In this document: one piece after another, positions 51,585 through 60,734 of the stretch
Numbering within the stretch: the first letter of the stretch is position 1
Layout: the number at the start of each line of letters is the position of its first letter
From: Bacillota bacterium
GTDB lineage: Bacteria > Bacillota > Clostridia > Christensenellales > Christensenellaceae
Direction: 5' to 3'
Assembly: GCA_023393165.1 (NCBI GenBank)
Contig: JAEWMJ010000004.1
Location: 143,128-207,127, forward strand
Length of the DNA stretch: 64,000 nucleotides
Notes under the pieces: generated by a model
What the model was told of the DNA's origin: nothing
Databases searched by the model: none
Seen by the model: only the letters and a program-made list of their open reading frames with translations
Made by a program: the position numbers and the translations under genes

Positions 51585-52127
51585 TTAAACGTCGGCTGCC
51601 TCCGCGTATTTTTCAAAATCTATCGCAGGGAGTTCGGAAAGATCGGTAATGCCGAAATGCCTCAAAAAATCGTCAGTCGTTGCAAAAAGAACCGGCCGGC
51701 CGATCACGTCCTTTCTTCCCACCTCGGCGATCATTCCCTTTTCCAACAGTACTGAAACTGCGTAATCACAGCGGACTCCGCGGATGGATTCAATCTCGGA
51801 CCGGGTGACGGGTTGTTTGTATGCGATGATGCTCAATGTCTCCAAAACCGAATTCGAAAGCCTGCCCTTTATCTCAGGCGCAAGAAGCCTTTGAATAAAA
51901 GGCGCGTATTCGGCATTGGTGCAAAGCTGCAGTTTATCCGCTATGCGGCGGATGAGTATGCCCTCGTTCCCTTCGTTTTTCCTTTCGATCATTTCATTTA
52001 CAAGTTCTTCAAACGGCTCCAGATCCATATCTGCTAAAACCGAAAGATTTGCGATACTTACGGGGTCGCCCGTAACAAACAGCACGGCCATAATCATCTG
52101 GCAGATCTGATTTTTGTCCATTCGCAT
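51585..52127 (-). CDS. scpB: Segregation and condensation protein ScpB
   Basis: A 180-residue winged-helix protein that joins ScpA and Smc in the bacterial condensin complex. VLETLSIIAYKQPVTRSEIE, GVRCDYAVSVLLEKGMIAEVGR and PVLFATTDDFLRHFGI are conserved ScpB parts. It is a separate cistron from scpA, 170 bases further on, with an unusual inverted-repeat segment between. A terminator follows. Confidence 0.95.
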   Translation of the reverse strand: MRMDKNQICQMIMAVLFVTGDPVSIANLSVLADMDLEPFEELVNEMIERKNEGNEGILIRRIADKLQLCTNAEYAPFIQRLLAPEIKGRLSNSVLETLSIIAYKQPVTRSEIESIRGVRCDYAVSVLLEKGMIAEVGRKDVIGRPVLFATTDDFLRHFGITDLSELPAIDFEKYAEAADV

Positions 52128-52205
52128 GCCTCCCTATTGATTATGCGCATTAAAGGTAAAGAGATTCGAACTCATGCGCCCAAACAGCGTCTTTTGGGTC
52201 TGCGA

Positions 52206-52313
52206 GTTCAGAGGGACGTAGGCTTGGTAGTACAAGGCGCCGCGGTGCAGCTGTAGTGGTGCTACGGCAAAGCGTGGCAACGCAGTAATGCCATACCTTA
52301 CGCCCCTCTGAAC
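52206..52313. repeat. Inverted repeat between scpA and scpB
   Basis: GTTCAGAGGGACGTAGG (52206-52222) is the inverse of CCTTACGCCCCTCTGAAC (52296-52313) with two mismatches. The right arm includes the last codons and stop of scpA. Between them is a 73-base GC-rich region with further self-complementarity. The frame through it (52134-52316) overlaps scpA and is not a likely gene. Confidence 0.65.
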
Positions 52314-53044
52314 CACATGGGGTCGACTCCCTTTACCTTAACAGTAATCTCGCCGAAATGAGATCTCTGGTCAATTAAAAGCTTGTCCGTATGCCATAAC
52401 TGGAGAAGCGCTAAAAATGTGACGGCTATCTCCATGGGCGTTGCCCTACCTTCAAACAATTCCGCAAATTTGACTGCTTTTTTAACCCTTAATAAGTTCA
52501 GGATTTTTTTTGATTGAAGGCGTACGCTGAAGCTGTCATGCTGGACTTCAACTTTTTCAAATACGGGCTTGTTTTCCTTTTTTCTGGAAAGCACTTCAAG
52601 AAACGCCTGGTATAGCCCGCTCACATGGGTATCCTCCCAGACGACCGGTGAAACCAGATCGGGCAATTCCTCGGGCAGTTTATAATAATACTGCATGGCC
52701 GCGTCCTGCATGCTTTTCAGTTTCTCACTGGCTTCTTTAAACGCCTTGTATGCGCGCAGCTTATCGATCAGTTCCTGTTCGGGATCGATTTCCTCCTGCT
52801 CTTCAGGATCAACCCTTTTGGGCAACAGTGACCTTGACTTAATATACAACAGCGTGGAGGCCATATTTAAAAAATCGCTGGCACGTTCCATGTCCACTTC
52901 ATCGATTTCTTCCATATAGGCAAGATATTGCTCGGTGATCTCGGAAATAAAAATATCCTGCAAATCAATCTTCGCCTTGTTGATCAGGTGCAAAAGCAGA
53001 TCAAGCGGACCTTCAAACTGTGATAGTTTGATATGATACGACAT
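52298..53044 (-). CDS. scpA: Segregation and condensation protein ScpA
   Basis: A 248-residue kleisin. The N-terminal FEGPLDLLLHLINKAKIDLQDI (in parts) and YLAYMEEIDEVDMERASDFL helices bind Smc, and the C-terminal winged helix (about 190-245) binds the other head. With Smc and ScpB it organises and segregates the chromosome. It follows the M50 peptidase gene by 14 bases. The last codons lie in a 17-base inverted repeat shared with the intergenic region before scpB. Confidence 0.95.
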   Translation of the reverse strand: MSYHIKLSQFEGPLDLLLHLINKAKIDLQDIFISEITEQYLAYMEEIDEVDMERASDFLNMASTLLYIKSRSLLPKRVDPEEQEEIDPEQELIDKLRAYKAFKEASEKLKSMQDAAMQYYYKLPEELPDLVSPVVWEDTHVSGLYQAFLEVLSRKKENKPVFEKVEVQHDSFSVRLQSKKILNLLRVKKAVKFAELFEGRATPMEIAVTFLALLQLWHTDKLLIDQRSHFGEITVKVKGVDPMWFRGA

Positions 53045-53058
53045 TTTTATTTCTCCTG

Positions 53059-53700
53059 TTAGAAAAACAAACTGAAAAATGCAGTGTAGGCGGTTAATAT
53101 TCCCTGGGACACAAAGCCAAGCAAAAGATTGACAGCGCCCGATACAAGCAATACAAGGAGAATGATAAAACCGTACCGATACAAAATATTCACGGCCTGC
53201 CCGGCTTTCCGGATGAAAAGCGCGCTGATGATGTGGAATCCATCCAGCGGCGGTATTGGAATCAGATTAAATATGGCGAGATATAAGTTAATGATACAAA
53301 TCGGTCTGATGATATTCATCAGGATATCGCTTGCACTGCCCGAAAGTAAAAGTGCTATGTAAACGCCCGTGGCAATAAAAGCCACCAGTAAATTCATGAA
53401 TACGCCAGCAAGCGATACCAGTATTTCGTCCCTCTTGGGTTTGCGGAAATTTCTCGGATTGATGGGAACGGGCTTGGCCCATCCGAAACTGAAAAGAATA
53501 ATGCAGATCGTGCCGATCAGATCCAGGTGTTTCACGGGATCGAGCGTCAGCCTGCCTAGATTCTTGGCGGTAGGGTCTCCCATTTTGTTCGCCATCCAGG
53601 CATGCGCAAATTCATGAAAAGAAAGCGCAATCAGTATTGCCGGGAGACTGTATAAAAGATTTAAAAACCAAGTTGGAGAAAATCCGCCATTCAAAAACAT
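53059..53700 (-). CDS. Site-2 protease family protein (M50)
   Basis: A 213-residue membrane zinc metalloprotease of the M50 (SpoIVFB/RseP-like) fold. The HExxH motif is HEFAH at residues 29-33, in the first helix region, and the distal zinc ligand is the Asp in IPIPPLDGFH (near 155). About five hydrophobic helices are visible. No PDZ or CBS domain is attached. It lies upstream of scpA, a common arrangement in Clostridia. The substrate is unknown; it is not the dedicated SpoIVFB by sequence alone. Confidence 0.85.
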   Translation of the reverse strand: MFLNGGFSPTWFLNLLYSLPAILIALSFHEFAHAWMANKMGDPTAKNLGRLTLDPVKHLDLIGTICIILFSFGWAKPVPINPRNFRKPKRDEILVSLAGVFMNLLVAFIATGVYIALLLSGSASDILMNIIRPICIINLYLAIFNLIPIPPLDGFHIISALFIRKAGQAVNILYRYGFIILLVLLVSGAVNLLLGFVSQGILTAYTAFFSLFF

Positions 53701-53792
53701 TTATAATACCACCCATTCCAGGGCTGTGCGCCGGGCACACGCCATCAAAACTATACAATGAATTCTATCACAAACGGGCGGCTGATGTCAAT

Positions 53793-54983
53793 TCACTGCG
53801 CGTTTAGGCCGGTCCAGCACCGCATCACTTTTGAGAGGCAGTAGATAAAGGTTAGCTGAAAGACGTCTTCCTTCACAATCACATCGCTCTTGGCTATTTT
53901 TTCCCCATTCCTATAAATGACCACCTCTCCTACCTTGTTTCCGGCACGCAGGGGCAGTTCGATATTCTGTATCAGCTCCAGCTTTTTTTCCACGCTGTTT
54001 TCCTCGCCTTTTTTCATCAGAAGGCTGATATCGTCCTTTGCATAGAGCAGGATGTCTTTTTTATCCGCCCCGTCGACATTGAAATCCTTCTTTACCAACT
54101 GGCCGGCCTTTAAAAAGGTTTTGGATGTATACGTATTGAAAGCGGCTTCCATGGCGGCATTGGCCGCAGCCGTTCTTTTTTTGGCTGAAGAGGCTCCTAT
54201 GCCCACAAAAATAAACCGGCTTTCGCCCGATTTCCCGGTTACGGCGATCGAATAACCTGTTTCCTTTGACGATCCGACGCCTATCCCATCGCATTTATCA
54301 TTTGTTTTCACAAGCCGGTTCGCATTTACAATATCCGTCTTATGCTCGTCGTTATGCACGATGGTATCCATCCATATCTTGCTGTATTGAAAAAACAGAG
54401 GATATTTTACAATTCTTCTGCTCAAAGCAACCATGTCTTTGGCGGTTGTTTTTTCTCCCGCAGGATTATATCCGGTGCTGTTGACGAATATTGTGCTGGT
54501 CATACCCAATTCCTGCGCTTTTGCATTCATCAGTTCGACAAAATCCTCCTCGCTTCCCGCAATACGCTCTGCAAGCGCCACACAGGCGTCATTTGCAGAA
54601 ACCATGATGATGCCTTTCAGAAGCGTTTCAACCGTATAGATATCCTGCGGTTCCAAAAAAATCTGCGAACCTCCCTGACTGGCCGCGTAATCGCTTATTT
54701 TTACCTGGTCCTGCAGGCCGATTTCCCCTTTGTCAATGCTTTCCAAAAACAGCAGTATGGACATCAACTGCGAAAGTCCCGGATTTTCATATACCGTATT
54801 GCTTTCTTTTTCGGCGACTACCTGCCCGGACTCGCTGTCACACAGCACATATGCCGTAAAGTTGTCTTCGTAGCCGGAACTGACGGGTTCATCCGCGGCT
54901 TTTGTGGTCTGCACGGATATTTGAAATACCATGATTATAATTGTAAAAAATAAAACAGCTTTTTTGGCAAGCACCGGTATCAC
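53793..54983 (-). CDS. S11 peptidase-like protein lacking catalytic residues
   Basis: A 396-residue protein with the S11 D-Ala-D-Ala carboxypeptidase fold, signal peptide (about 7-30), and overall resemblance to the DacF at 49371. Aligned by eye, SxxK reads GLSQ (69-72, so both Ser and Lys are lost), KTG reads GVG in the DGIGVGSSKETGYS segment, and only SxN (SAN, 129-131) remains. It is therefore probably catalytically inactive. It sits between the M50 protease gene and purine nucleoside phosphorylase, among sporulation genes. A structural or peptidoglycan-binding role is possible. Confidence 0.75.
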   Translation of the reverse strand: MIPVLAKKAVLFFTIIIMVFQISVQTTKAADEPVSSGYEDNFTAYVLCDSESGQVVAEKESNTVYENPGLSQLMSILLFLESIDKGEIGLQDQVKISDYAASQGGSQIFLEPQDIYTVETLLKGIIMVSANDACVALAERIAGSEEDFVELMNAKAQELGMTSTIFVNSTGYNPAGEKTTAKDMVALSRRIVKYPLFFQYSKIWMDTIVHNDEHKTDIVNANRLVKTNDKCDGIGVGSSKETGYSIAVTGKSGESRFIFVGIGASSAKKRTAAANAAMEAAFNTYTSKTFLKAGQLVKKDFNVDGADKKDILLYAKDDISLLMKKGEENSVEKKLELIQNIELPLRAGNKVGEVVIYRNGEKIAKSDVIVKEDVFQLTFIYCLSKVMRCWTGLNAQ

Positions 54984-55140
54984 TCCTTAAACCAATTCCC
55001 AGAATTTTTTAAGGCTTTTGGGATTCAAAAAAATGCCAAGACCTCTACCCTAAAAATCTATGCACAAAAAAGCCGTTTATTCATACTATACGTGTTTTTA
55101 AACCGCGTTAAAAAACCGTTTTGTCCAAAAATGCAGGATT

Positions 55141-55962
55141 TTAAATCTCTTTTAAAAATCCGTCAATTAAGATAATTATTTTATACGCCACCTGTTTTCC
55201 AGCTTCCAGCACCTCCTGGTGGGTGATAGCCTGATGAGATACGCCTGCCGCCAGGTTACACACACAGGATATCACAGCGGTTTCAACGCCCGCATGAGCC
55301 GCGGCTACCACTTCATGCACAGTGGACATGCCCACCACATCCGCGCCCATCACTGAGAGCGCCCGGATCTCTGCGGGCGTTTCAAATGACGGGCCAACCA
55401 TATAGGCGTATACGCCCTTCAATAAGGGGATCTTATTTTCGCATCCCACCCTATCCAGCAATTCAAGAAGTTTTTTGGAATATGAGAAAGACATGTCCGG
55501 GAACCTTGTTCCCAATTCTTCCAGGTTTGGTCCGTTCAATACATTCAACCCGGAAAAATTGATATGGTCTGTAACAAGCATCAGATCGCCCGGCTTGAAA
55601 TACTTATTTATCCCTCCGGATGCATTTGTAAACAGGGCTTTTTTAGCGCCCAAAAGCATTACAGTGCGGAGCGGTATCACCGTTTCCGCCGGAGAATAGC
55701 CCTCGTAGCAATGAAACCGGCCCTGAAAAACAGCAATCTTCTTGCCGAAGCGCTCTGCAAAAATCAGCCGGCCGGCATGTCCCGGAACAGTCGAAACCGG
55801 AAAACCGGGAACATCTTCATATTTAAATACGTATTCCTGATTAAGGGAATCCGCATAGCCGCCCAGCCCCGAGCCCAATACGATTGCAATGTCCGGTACA
55901 AAATCCGTTTTGCTGCGGATATATTCTTTTGCTTTCAATATCCTCTCAATGGTATTTTTCAT
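55141..55962 (-). CDS. punA: Purine nucleoside phosphorylase
   Basis: A 273-residue trimeric-type phosphorylase cleaving purine nucleosides to base and ribose 1-phosphate. IAIVLGSGLGGYAD holds the phosphate-binding Ser, RFHCYEGYSPAE and FTNASGGINKYFKPGDLML follow, and the C-terminal VGMSTVHEVVAAAHAG and SCVCNLAAGVS complete the set. GGAGGG precedes the ATG at 55962; the earlier ATG at 55974 overlaps that site. It is an independent gene next to spoIIM. The sequence is of the low-molecular-weight type. Confidence 0.93.
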   Translation of the reverse strand: MKNTIERILKAKEYIRSKTDFVPDIAIVLGSGLGGYADSLNQEYVFKYEDVPGFPVSTVPGHAGRLIFAERFGKKIAVFQGRFHCYEGYSPAETVIPLRTVMLLGAKKALFTNASGGINKYFKPGDLMLVTDHINFSGLNVLNGPNLEELGTRFPDMSFSYSKKLLELLDRVGCENKIPLLKGVYAYMVGPSFETPAEIRALSVMGADVVGMSTVHEVVAAAHAGVETAVISCVCNLAAGVSHQAITHQEVLEAGKQVAYKIIILIDGFLKEI

Positions 55963-56004
55963 AATTCCCTCCATGTCTTTTTTTATTATTCTACCATATA
56001 TACT

Positions 56005-56589
56005 TCAGAAAATCGTCTTGTTTACCAAAAAAATCAGCAGGGAAAAAAGAATATACAAGACAGAGACAATAGAAAACAAAAGTGCTTTTTTATTGATGAA
56101 ATCCGCTTTCTCCATTAAAGATATATTCCATTTCCGGTAATAAAAAAGATGCGCCGCGTTTTCCATGGAAATCTCGCAAAGCGAAAGGCTGCAAATGGAC
56201 CAAAAGATAAATAAGGCAATGCTTAATGCCGCAAGAAAGCCTCCCCCCAGATCAATATCCATAAATATCACGCGCAGCAAAAAAACCTGCAGGGCCGCAT
56301 TGCTTAGAATCGCCATCGGCAAAAGGATTATCCCCGCCAGCGTGTAGCCGAATATCCAGACCGCACCTGCATAAAGCAGAGAAAGAACAACTACTGAAAT
56401 GTCCGAACCGGATGATAAGAACCTCTCTTCAAGATTATATTTGATCGTGATTCCAAGGTCGTACGAAATATTTTCCAGCGTATAATACCCGCACATGCAA
56501 CCGGTCAGGAAACAAAATGTCAATATGATAAATTTATATTTATTTTGAGCGATATGGCTAAAAATCCTTTTAATAAAAACGGACCGCAC
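56005..56589 (-). CDS. spoIIM: Stage II sporulation protein M
   Basis: A 194-residue polytopic membrane protein, a component of the SpoIID-SpoIIM-SpoIIP machine that moves the mother-cell membrane during engulfment. It has about five hydrophobic helices; the loop of LENISYDLGITIKYNLEERF (about 40-60) lies after the first. The start is taken as the GTG at 56589 after AGGTGG; the frame opens at another GTG at 56598. A sigma-E-like promoter lies upstream. Conservation is weak, so the call rests on topology and place after spo0A. Confidence 0.8.
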   Translation of the reverse strand: MRSVFIKRIFSHIAQNKYKFIILTFCFLTGCMCGYYTLENISYDLGITIKYNLEERFLSSGSDISVVVLSLLYAGAVWIFGYTLAGIILLPMAILSNAALQVFLLRVIFMDIDLGGGFLAALSIALFIFWSICSLSLCEISMENAAHLFYYRKWNISLMEKADFINKKALLFSIVSVLYILFSLLIFLVNKTIF

Positions 56590-56611
56590 ATCTACCACCT
56601 CTGTTCAATAA

Positions 56612-56641
56612 GGTATATGCGCAATCCGTCTTTAATTTGTC
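56612..56641 (-). promoter_or_regulatory. Candidate sigma-E promoter of spoIIM
   Basis: On the minus strand GACAAATT and CATATACC are 14 bases apart, matching six and seven of eight positions of the B. subtilis sigma-E consensus (GKMATATT, 14, CATAYAHT). It ends 22 bases before the GTG start. spoIIM is a sigma-E gene in B. subtilis, so the location fits, but short motifs occur by chance. Confidence 0.5.
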
Positions 56642-56674
56642 TAAGGTTGATCCGTTAAGTAACGGAATTCAAAT

Positions 56675-57427
56675 TCAGTCTATATGGTTCGCTTCAATCA
56701 GTATTTTGTCCGCCATCATTGCTATAAATTCAGAATTGGTCGGCTTGCCTTTATCTTCGTCTATCGTATAGCCGAATATTTCATTCAGCAGCCTGGGATT
56801 CCCCCGGTTGTACGCAACTTCAATGGCATGGCGGATATCCCTTTCCACCCTGGTAGGCGTTGAATTAAAATTGTTGGCAACCTGCAGATAAAGGCGTTTC
56901 GTTATCTTATCCAGGTTGGAAAAATCCGTAGCGACAATCTCTATCGCATTTTTTAAATAACGGAATCCTTTTATATTGACCGGTATCCCCACACTTTTCA
57001 GAAGTTCCGAGATATTGCCTTCCGAACCGGGCTGTCTTATAATTTTTTCTCCCAGTTCAGACATATTAATAATCTCCAGTATTCTTTTGCAGAAAAGATT
57101 TTCGTCCAGGGGCTTGATAAATATATAATCCACGCAAAGATCAATTGATTTCTTAATGAAGAACTCATGATTTACAAATGTTGTTATGATTTTAATGACA
57201 TCTTCATAAACGATGTTTTCAAGCAAATCAAATCCGTCCCCCATAGGAAGAAGAGGTTCCACAATTACGATATCAGGCCTGAAAGAATTGTATAAGTCCA
57301 TGGCGGTTTTACCGTCAAAAGCAAATTCAATGTCCTTTAAAATTTGCAACTTCAAGAAAATCTTTTTCAGCAACAAACAGTATTGATTGGAACTATCCAC
57401 AACAAGAACACGGAAACCATTTTTCAC
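56675..57427 (-). CDS. spo0A: Sporulation transcription factor Spo0A, atypical receiver
   Basis: A 250-residue response regulator, the master switch of sporulation. The DNA-binding half (about 130-250) is orthodox, including RVERDIRHAIEVAYNRGNP and FGYTIDEDKGKPTNSEF. The receiver is not: the phosphoacceptor Asp, in the block IVIVEPLLPMGDG, is Glu57 (codon GAA at 57257-57259), and the acidic pocket reads VVDSSN, so only one Asp (11) is left. Thr82/83 and Lys105 (FIKPL) are kept. The start is a GTG. This suggests control without the usual phosphoaspartate. Confidence 0.92.
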   Translation of the reverse strand: MKNGFRVLVVDSSNQYCLLLKKIFLKLQILKDIEFAFDGKTAMDLYNSFRPDIVIVEPLLPMGDGFDLLENIVYEDVIKIITTFVNHEFFIKKSIDLCVDYIFIKPLDENLFCKRILEIINMSELGEKIIRQPGSEGNISELLKSVGIPVNIKGFRYLKNAIEIVATDFSNLDKITKRLYLQVANNFNSTPTRVERDIRHAIEVAYNRGNPRLLNEIFGYTIDEDKGKPTNSEFIAMMADKILIEANHID

Positions 57428-57670
57428 TTCGTATCACCATCCAACTAAAAAATAATAATACGTATTTCTATAACAATCCATGTATCGAAATAGGCAAATG
57501 ACATCTTGTCTAATTATGTAGTTTCATAAAATAATTATTCAACAAACGGTAAAATAGGTGACTATTTTTATTATATATGTTGCCATTTTCTTTTGCAATA
57601 GTCTGACACGATAAATTTGTAAAAAAATAATAAATTTTACTATTATCGTTAACAGAAATCGACATTCTTT

Positions 57671-58957
57671 TTATTTATATAATTCCTCAAGCATCCATTC
57701 AATATAAATACCATAACCCCGGGTAGGATCGTTCACAAATACATGCGTAACCGCGCCAATCAGTTTGCCGTCCTGAATCACAGGGCTGCCGCTCATTCCC
57801 TGTACGATTCCGCCTGTTTTGGCCAAAAGCTCCTGATCCGTGACTGTAACCAAAAAGCTCTTTTGTTGAGGCGCGTTTTGAGGCTGAATGTTGCTTATAT
57901 TGCAGGAATAACCTTTTATACCTTCGTCATCCACTGTGGACAGCAAAATGGCGGGACCTTCATGCACTTCGCTTTGTTTGGCGACGGGAATCCCGTCCGG
58001 ATACAGCGGATTTGAAATAGTGCCGTCTGCAAGTCCGTATATGCCGAACTGCGAATTTTTTAATATGGACCCTATTCTGTCCTGCGTCTTGAATTCGCCT
58101 TTCAATTCTCCGGGGGTTCCCGCTTCTCCGCGCACAATATCGATGATCTTGGATGATATGATCTCTCCTTTTCGAACGGATAGTTCTTCCCCGGTGTCAA
58201 GGTCCGTAATGGCGTGTCCCAGACCGCCGAACCCCCTTGTTTCCTGATCATAAAAAGTAAGAGTTCCTACGCCGGCCGTCGAATCGCGTACCCAGACGCC
58301 CATACGGTATACGTTGTCATAGGTGTCCAGCTGGGGAACAATCACAGTGGTGAACCGTTCTTCACCTCTTCTGATGCCCAGCGTAACTTCCTCGTAAGTG
58401 CTTTCGTTGATGATTTTGGATAAATGGTCGGAATCGTTCACTTCGATACCGTTGATATACTCAATGACATCGCCTGCCCGGAGTCCGGCTTCCCTGGCAG
58501 GATTCACGGTTTGTCCGCTGCTGTTCTTGATATCGGATATGCCGACAATCAGGGCGCCCTTCGTATAAAGCGTAACGCCGATGGACTGTCCTCCCGGTAC
58601 CAGTTTTTTCCCGTCCAGATAATCCGTCACATTAATTTTAACATTTTTAATTGGAATAACGCCAAGAAGGTTCAGTTTTACTTCTGTTGGCTGTGTAGCT
58701 TCTATTATAATCGGTTCCGAGAGATTGTACTGGTTCTTTTCGGATAATGTGGTACCGTTGAATTTGACTACGCCCACCGCGTCCCCTGATATCGTTACGT
58801 TAACCGGCAGCCTGAAATTAACGGTTTTGGATATTCCGTCCGCAACATAGATCTCACTTGGAATATTGCCGATCTGTATTGCCATAAAAACAACCAATAT
58901 TAATACGAAGGCGCCCGCCAAACGAAGGAATATCTTAATACCGTTATTTTTAATCAA
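57671..58957 (-). CDS. spoIVB: SpoIVB peptidase (S55)
   Basis: A 428-residue signalling protease made in the forespore that triggers processing of pro-sigma-K in the mother cell. One N-terminal helix is followed by a PDZ domain (about 118-210: SIGVTLYTKGALIVGI, REAGLRAGDVIEYING) and the S55 domain, where His lies in FGGLGHAITD and the Ser in GMSGSPVIQDG. A GAGGTG site at nine bases favours a TTG start at 58957 over the GTG at 58969. It is between recN and spo0A, the classic neighbourhood. Confidence 0.93.
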   Translation of the reverse strand: MIKNNGIKIFLRLAGAFVLILVVFMAIQIGNIPSEIYVADGISKTVNFRLPVNVTISGDAVGVVKFNGTTLSEKNQYNLSEPIIIEATQPTEVKLNLLGVIPIKNVKINVTDYLDGKKLVPGGQSIGVTLYTKGALIVGISDIKNSSGQTVNPAREAGLRAGDVIEYINGIEVNDSDHLSKIINESTYEEVTLGIRRGEERFTTVIVPQLDTYDNVYRMGVWVRDSTAGVGTLTFYDQETRGFGGLGHAITDLDTGEELSVRKGEIISSKIIDIVRGEAGTPGELKGEFKTQDRIGSILKNSQFGIYGLADGTISNPLYPDGIPVAKQSEVHEGPAILLSTVDDEGIKGYSCNISNIQPQNAPQQKSFLVTVTDQELLAKTGGIVQGMSGSPVIQDGKLIGAVTHVFVNDPTRGYGIYIEWMLEELYK

Positions 58958-59035
58958 ATTCAAAAACACCTCATTTCAATACTATTGCAGTGTTAATAGT
59001 GTTGAAAATTAGGTGCTTTTTATCCGAAGAAATTA

Positions 59036-60733
59036 TTACCTTATTTGATTTTTAAGAGCGTTCGCGTTTATAATCATTTCGCTTGCGTGATCTAAAGAAC
59101 TCTTTGAATCTCCGCCGCCGGAAAGCCGGGAAACTTCCGAAATTTTACCGTTTTCATCAAGCTTTTCAACATGCGTCAACATTTTTCCATCATGCAGATT
59201 TTTGCTTATCAGATAGTTCGCGTCCGCAATTGCTGCAATTTGCGGAAGGTGAGTCACGCAGATTACCTGCTTTCTGCGCGAAATTTTCGAAAGTTTTTCT
59301 GCTACCACATGCGCCATGTTTCCGCTGATTCCCGTATCAATTTCATCGAATATCAGCGTACTGATGCTGTCCGTGTTTGCAAGAACATTTTTAAACGCCA
59401 GCATAATGCGGGAAACTTCGCCGCCCGATACAATTTTTGATAGCGGTTTCAAAGGTTCTCCAATGTTTGTGGAAATGGTGAATTCTATTTTATCAGGTCC
59501 GCTTTCACTGAAAGCCGTGCTTTCAAAAGACGGCAAATCTTCAAATCTGACCTCAAACCTGGATGTCGACATTCCCAGATCCTTAAGTTCGGATTCGATC
59601 TGGCGTTTAAGTTCCTGCGATATTTCCCTGCGTTTTTTTGATAATACAAGATACTGTTCATATAATTTTCTTTTGACCGAATCAAGATTTTTTTCAACTT
59701 GTGCCAGCATTTTGTCGCTGTTTTCGAGTTTTTCAAGTTTTTCCGCAGACTCTTTGAGATAATCAACTATCGATTCCTCGCTGCCGCCGTATTTTCGTTT
59801 TAATGCGAACAGAATATCCAGGCGTTCCTGAATTTCTATTACCCTTTCCTGGTCATAAAAAACGCTTTCGCATTCCTTCTGCGCTTCCTGCGCAACGTCC
59901 TCCAGATTATAATAAATTTCGCCGAGACGTTCCGCTATAGACGCATATTTTTCACTGTAAGAGGATATCCCTTCCAGTTCTCTTGAGATCCTGGCGATCC
60001 GGCTTAAAACCGAATCCTGATCCGCATACAAAACCGAATGGCAGCCTTCCAGCGCCCCCGCTATCTTTTCCGCATTCACCATTGCGGCCAATTCTTCTCT
60101 TAAAGAAGACTCTTCTCCGGGCTTGACCGCAGCATTTTCAATTTCATCTATTACAAACTTCAGAAGGTCAATGCTGCGCGCGCGTTCCTCGGGTGATCCC
60201 CCGATCATATCCCGCTCGCGCATCAGCGACTTGTACTCTTTATACAGCCTGCTTACAGAATTTTTGATTTGTTCAACCTGTACGCCGCCGAATGCGTCCA
60301 CAAAAGAGATATGTGTTTTTGACTGGAGCAGGTACTGGTGCTCATGCTGGCCATGCAGATCCACGATCCTGTCCGTAAATTCCTTTAATGTCGCCAGATT
60401 TACGACGGCCCCGTTGATCCTGCAGGTATTCCTGCCGTCTATTGTCAGTTCGCGTGAGATGATCAGCTCATCCGCCTCGTTAACGCCATATTTCTCAAAC
60501 AGGTCGCTTAACGGCGAATTATCCAAATAAAAGACCGCTTCCACTCTTGCGCCGGATTCTCCCGTGCGGATCAGTTCTCTGTCCGCGCGTTCTCCCAGTA
60601 TAAGATTCATGGAATCGACAATAATGGATTTTCCCGCGCCGGTTTCACCGGAAAGCACGTTCAATCCTTCTTCAAATTGCAGAACAAGTTCATGAATTAA
60701 CGCAATGTTTTTAATGGTCAGATTGTAAATCAT
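59036..60733 (-). CDS. recN: DNA repair protein RecN
   Basis: A 565-residue SMC-like protein for double-strand break repair. The Walker A loop LSGETGAGKSIIVDSMNLIL is at 28-47, a coiled-coil region (about 160-400) follows, and the C-terminal half has the signature IVSGGEVSRIMLAFKNVLA and Walker B LIFDEIDTGISG, then VTHLPQIAA. The gene ends two bases before argR. Length is normal. It is part of the argR-recN-spoIVB-spo0A series typical of Firmicutes. Confidence 0.96.
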   Translation of the reverse strand: MIYNLTIKNIALIHELVLQFEEGLNVLSGETGAGKSIIVDSMNLILGERADRELIRTGESGARVEAVFYLDNSPLSDLFEKYGVNEADELIISRELTIDGRNTCRINGAVVNLATLKEFTDRIVDLHGQHEHQYLLQSKTHISFVDAFGGVQVEQIKNSVSRLYKEYKSLMRERDMIGGSPEERARSIDLLKFVIDEIENAAVKPGEESSLREELAAMVNAEKIAGALEGCHSVLYADQDSVLSRIARISRELEGISSYSEKYASIAERLGEIYYNLEDVAQEAQKECESVFYDQERVIEIQERLDILFALKRKYGGSEESIVDYLKESAEKLEKLENSDKMLAQVEKNLDSVKRKLYEQYLVLSKKRREISQELKRQIESELKDLGMSTSRFEVRFEDLPSFESTAFSESGPDKIEFTISTNIGEPLKPLSKIVSGGEVSRIMLAFKNVLANTDSISTLIFDEIDTGISGNMAHVVAEKLSKISRRKQVICVTHLPQIAAIADANYLISKNLHDGKMLTHVEKLDENGKISEVSRLSGGGDSKSSLDHASEMIINANALKNQIR

Positions 60734-60734
60734 A

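Noticed and set aside
52134..52316. 60-residue frame between scpA and scpB
   Set aside because: It overlaps the end of scpA, lacks a ribosome-binding site and runs through an inverted repeat.
57428..57670. Spo0A-binding boxes or a sigma-H promoter ahead of spo0A
   Set aside because: A near-match to the 0A box (TGTCGAT) and a -10 resembling sigma-H occur, but the -35 and spacing do not hold up, so no feature was called.
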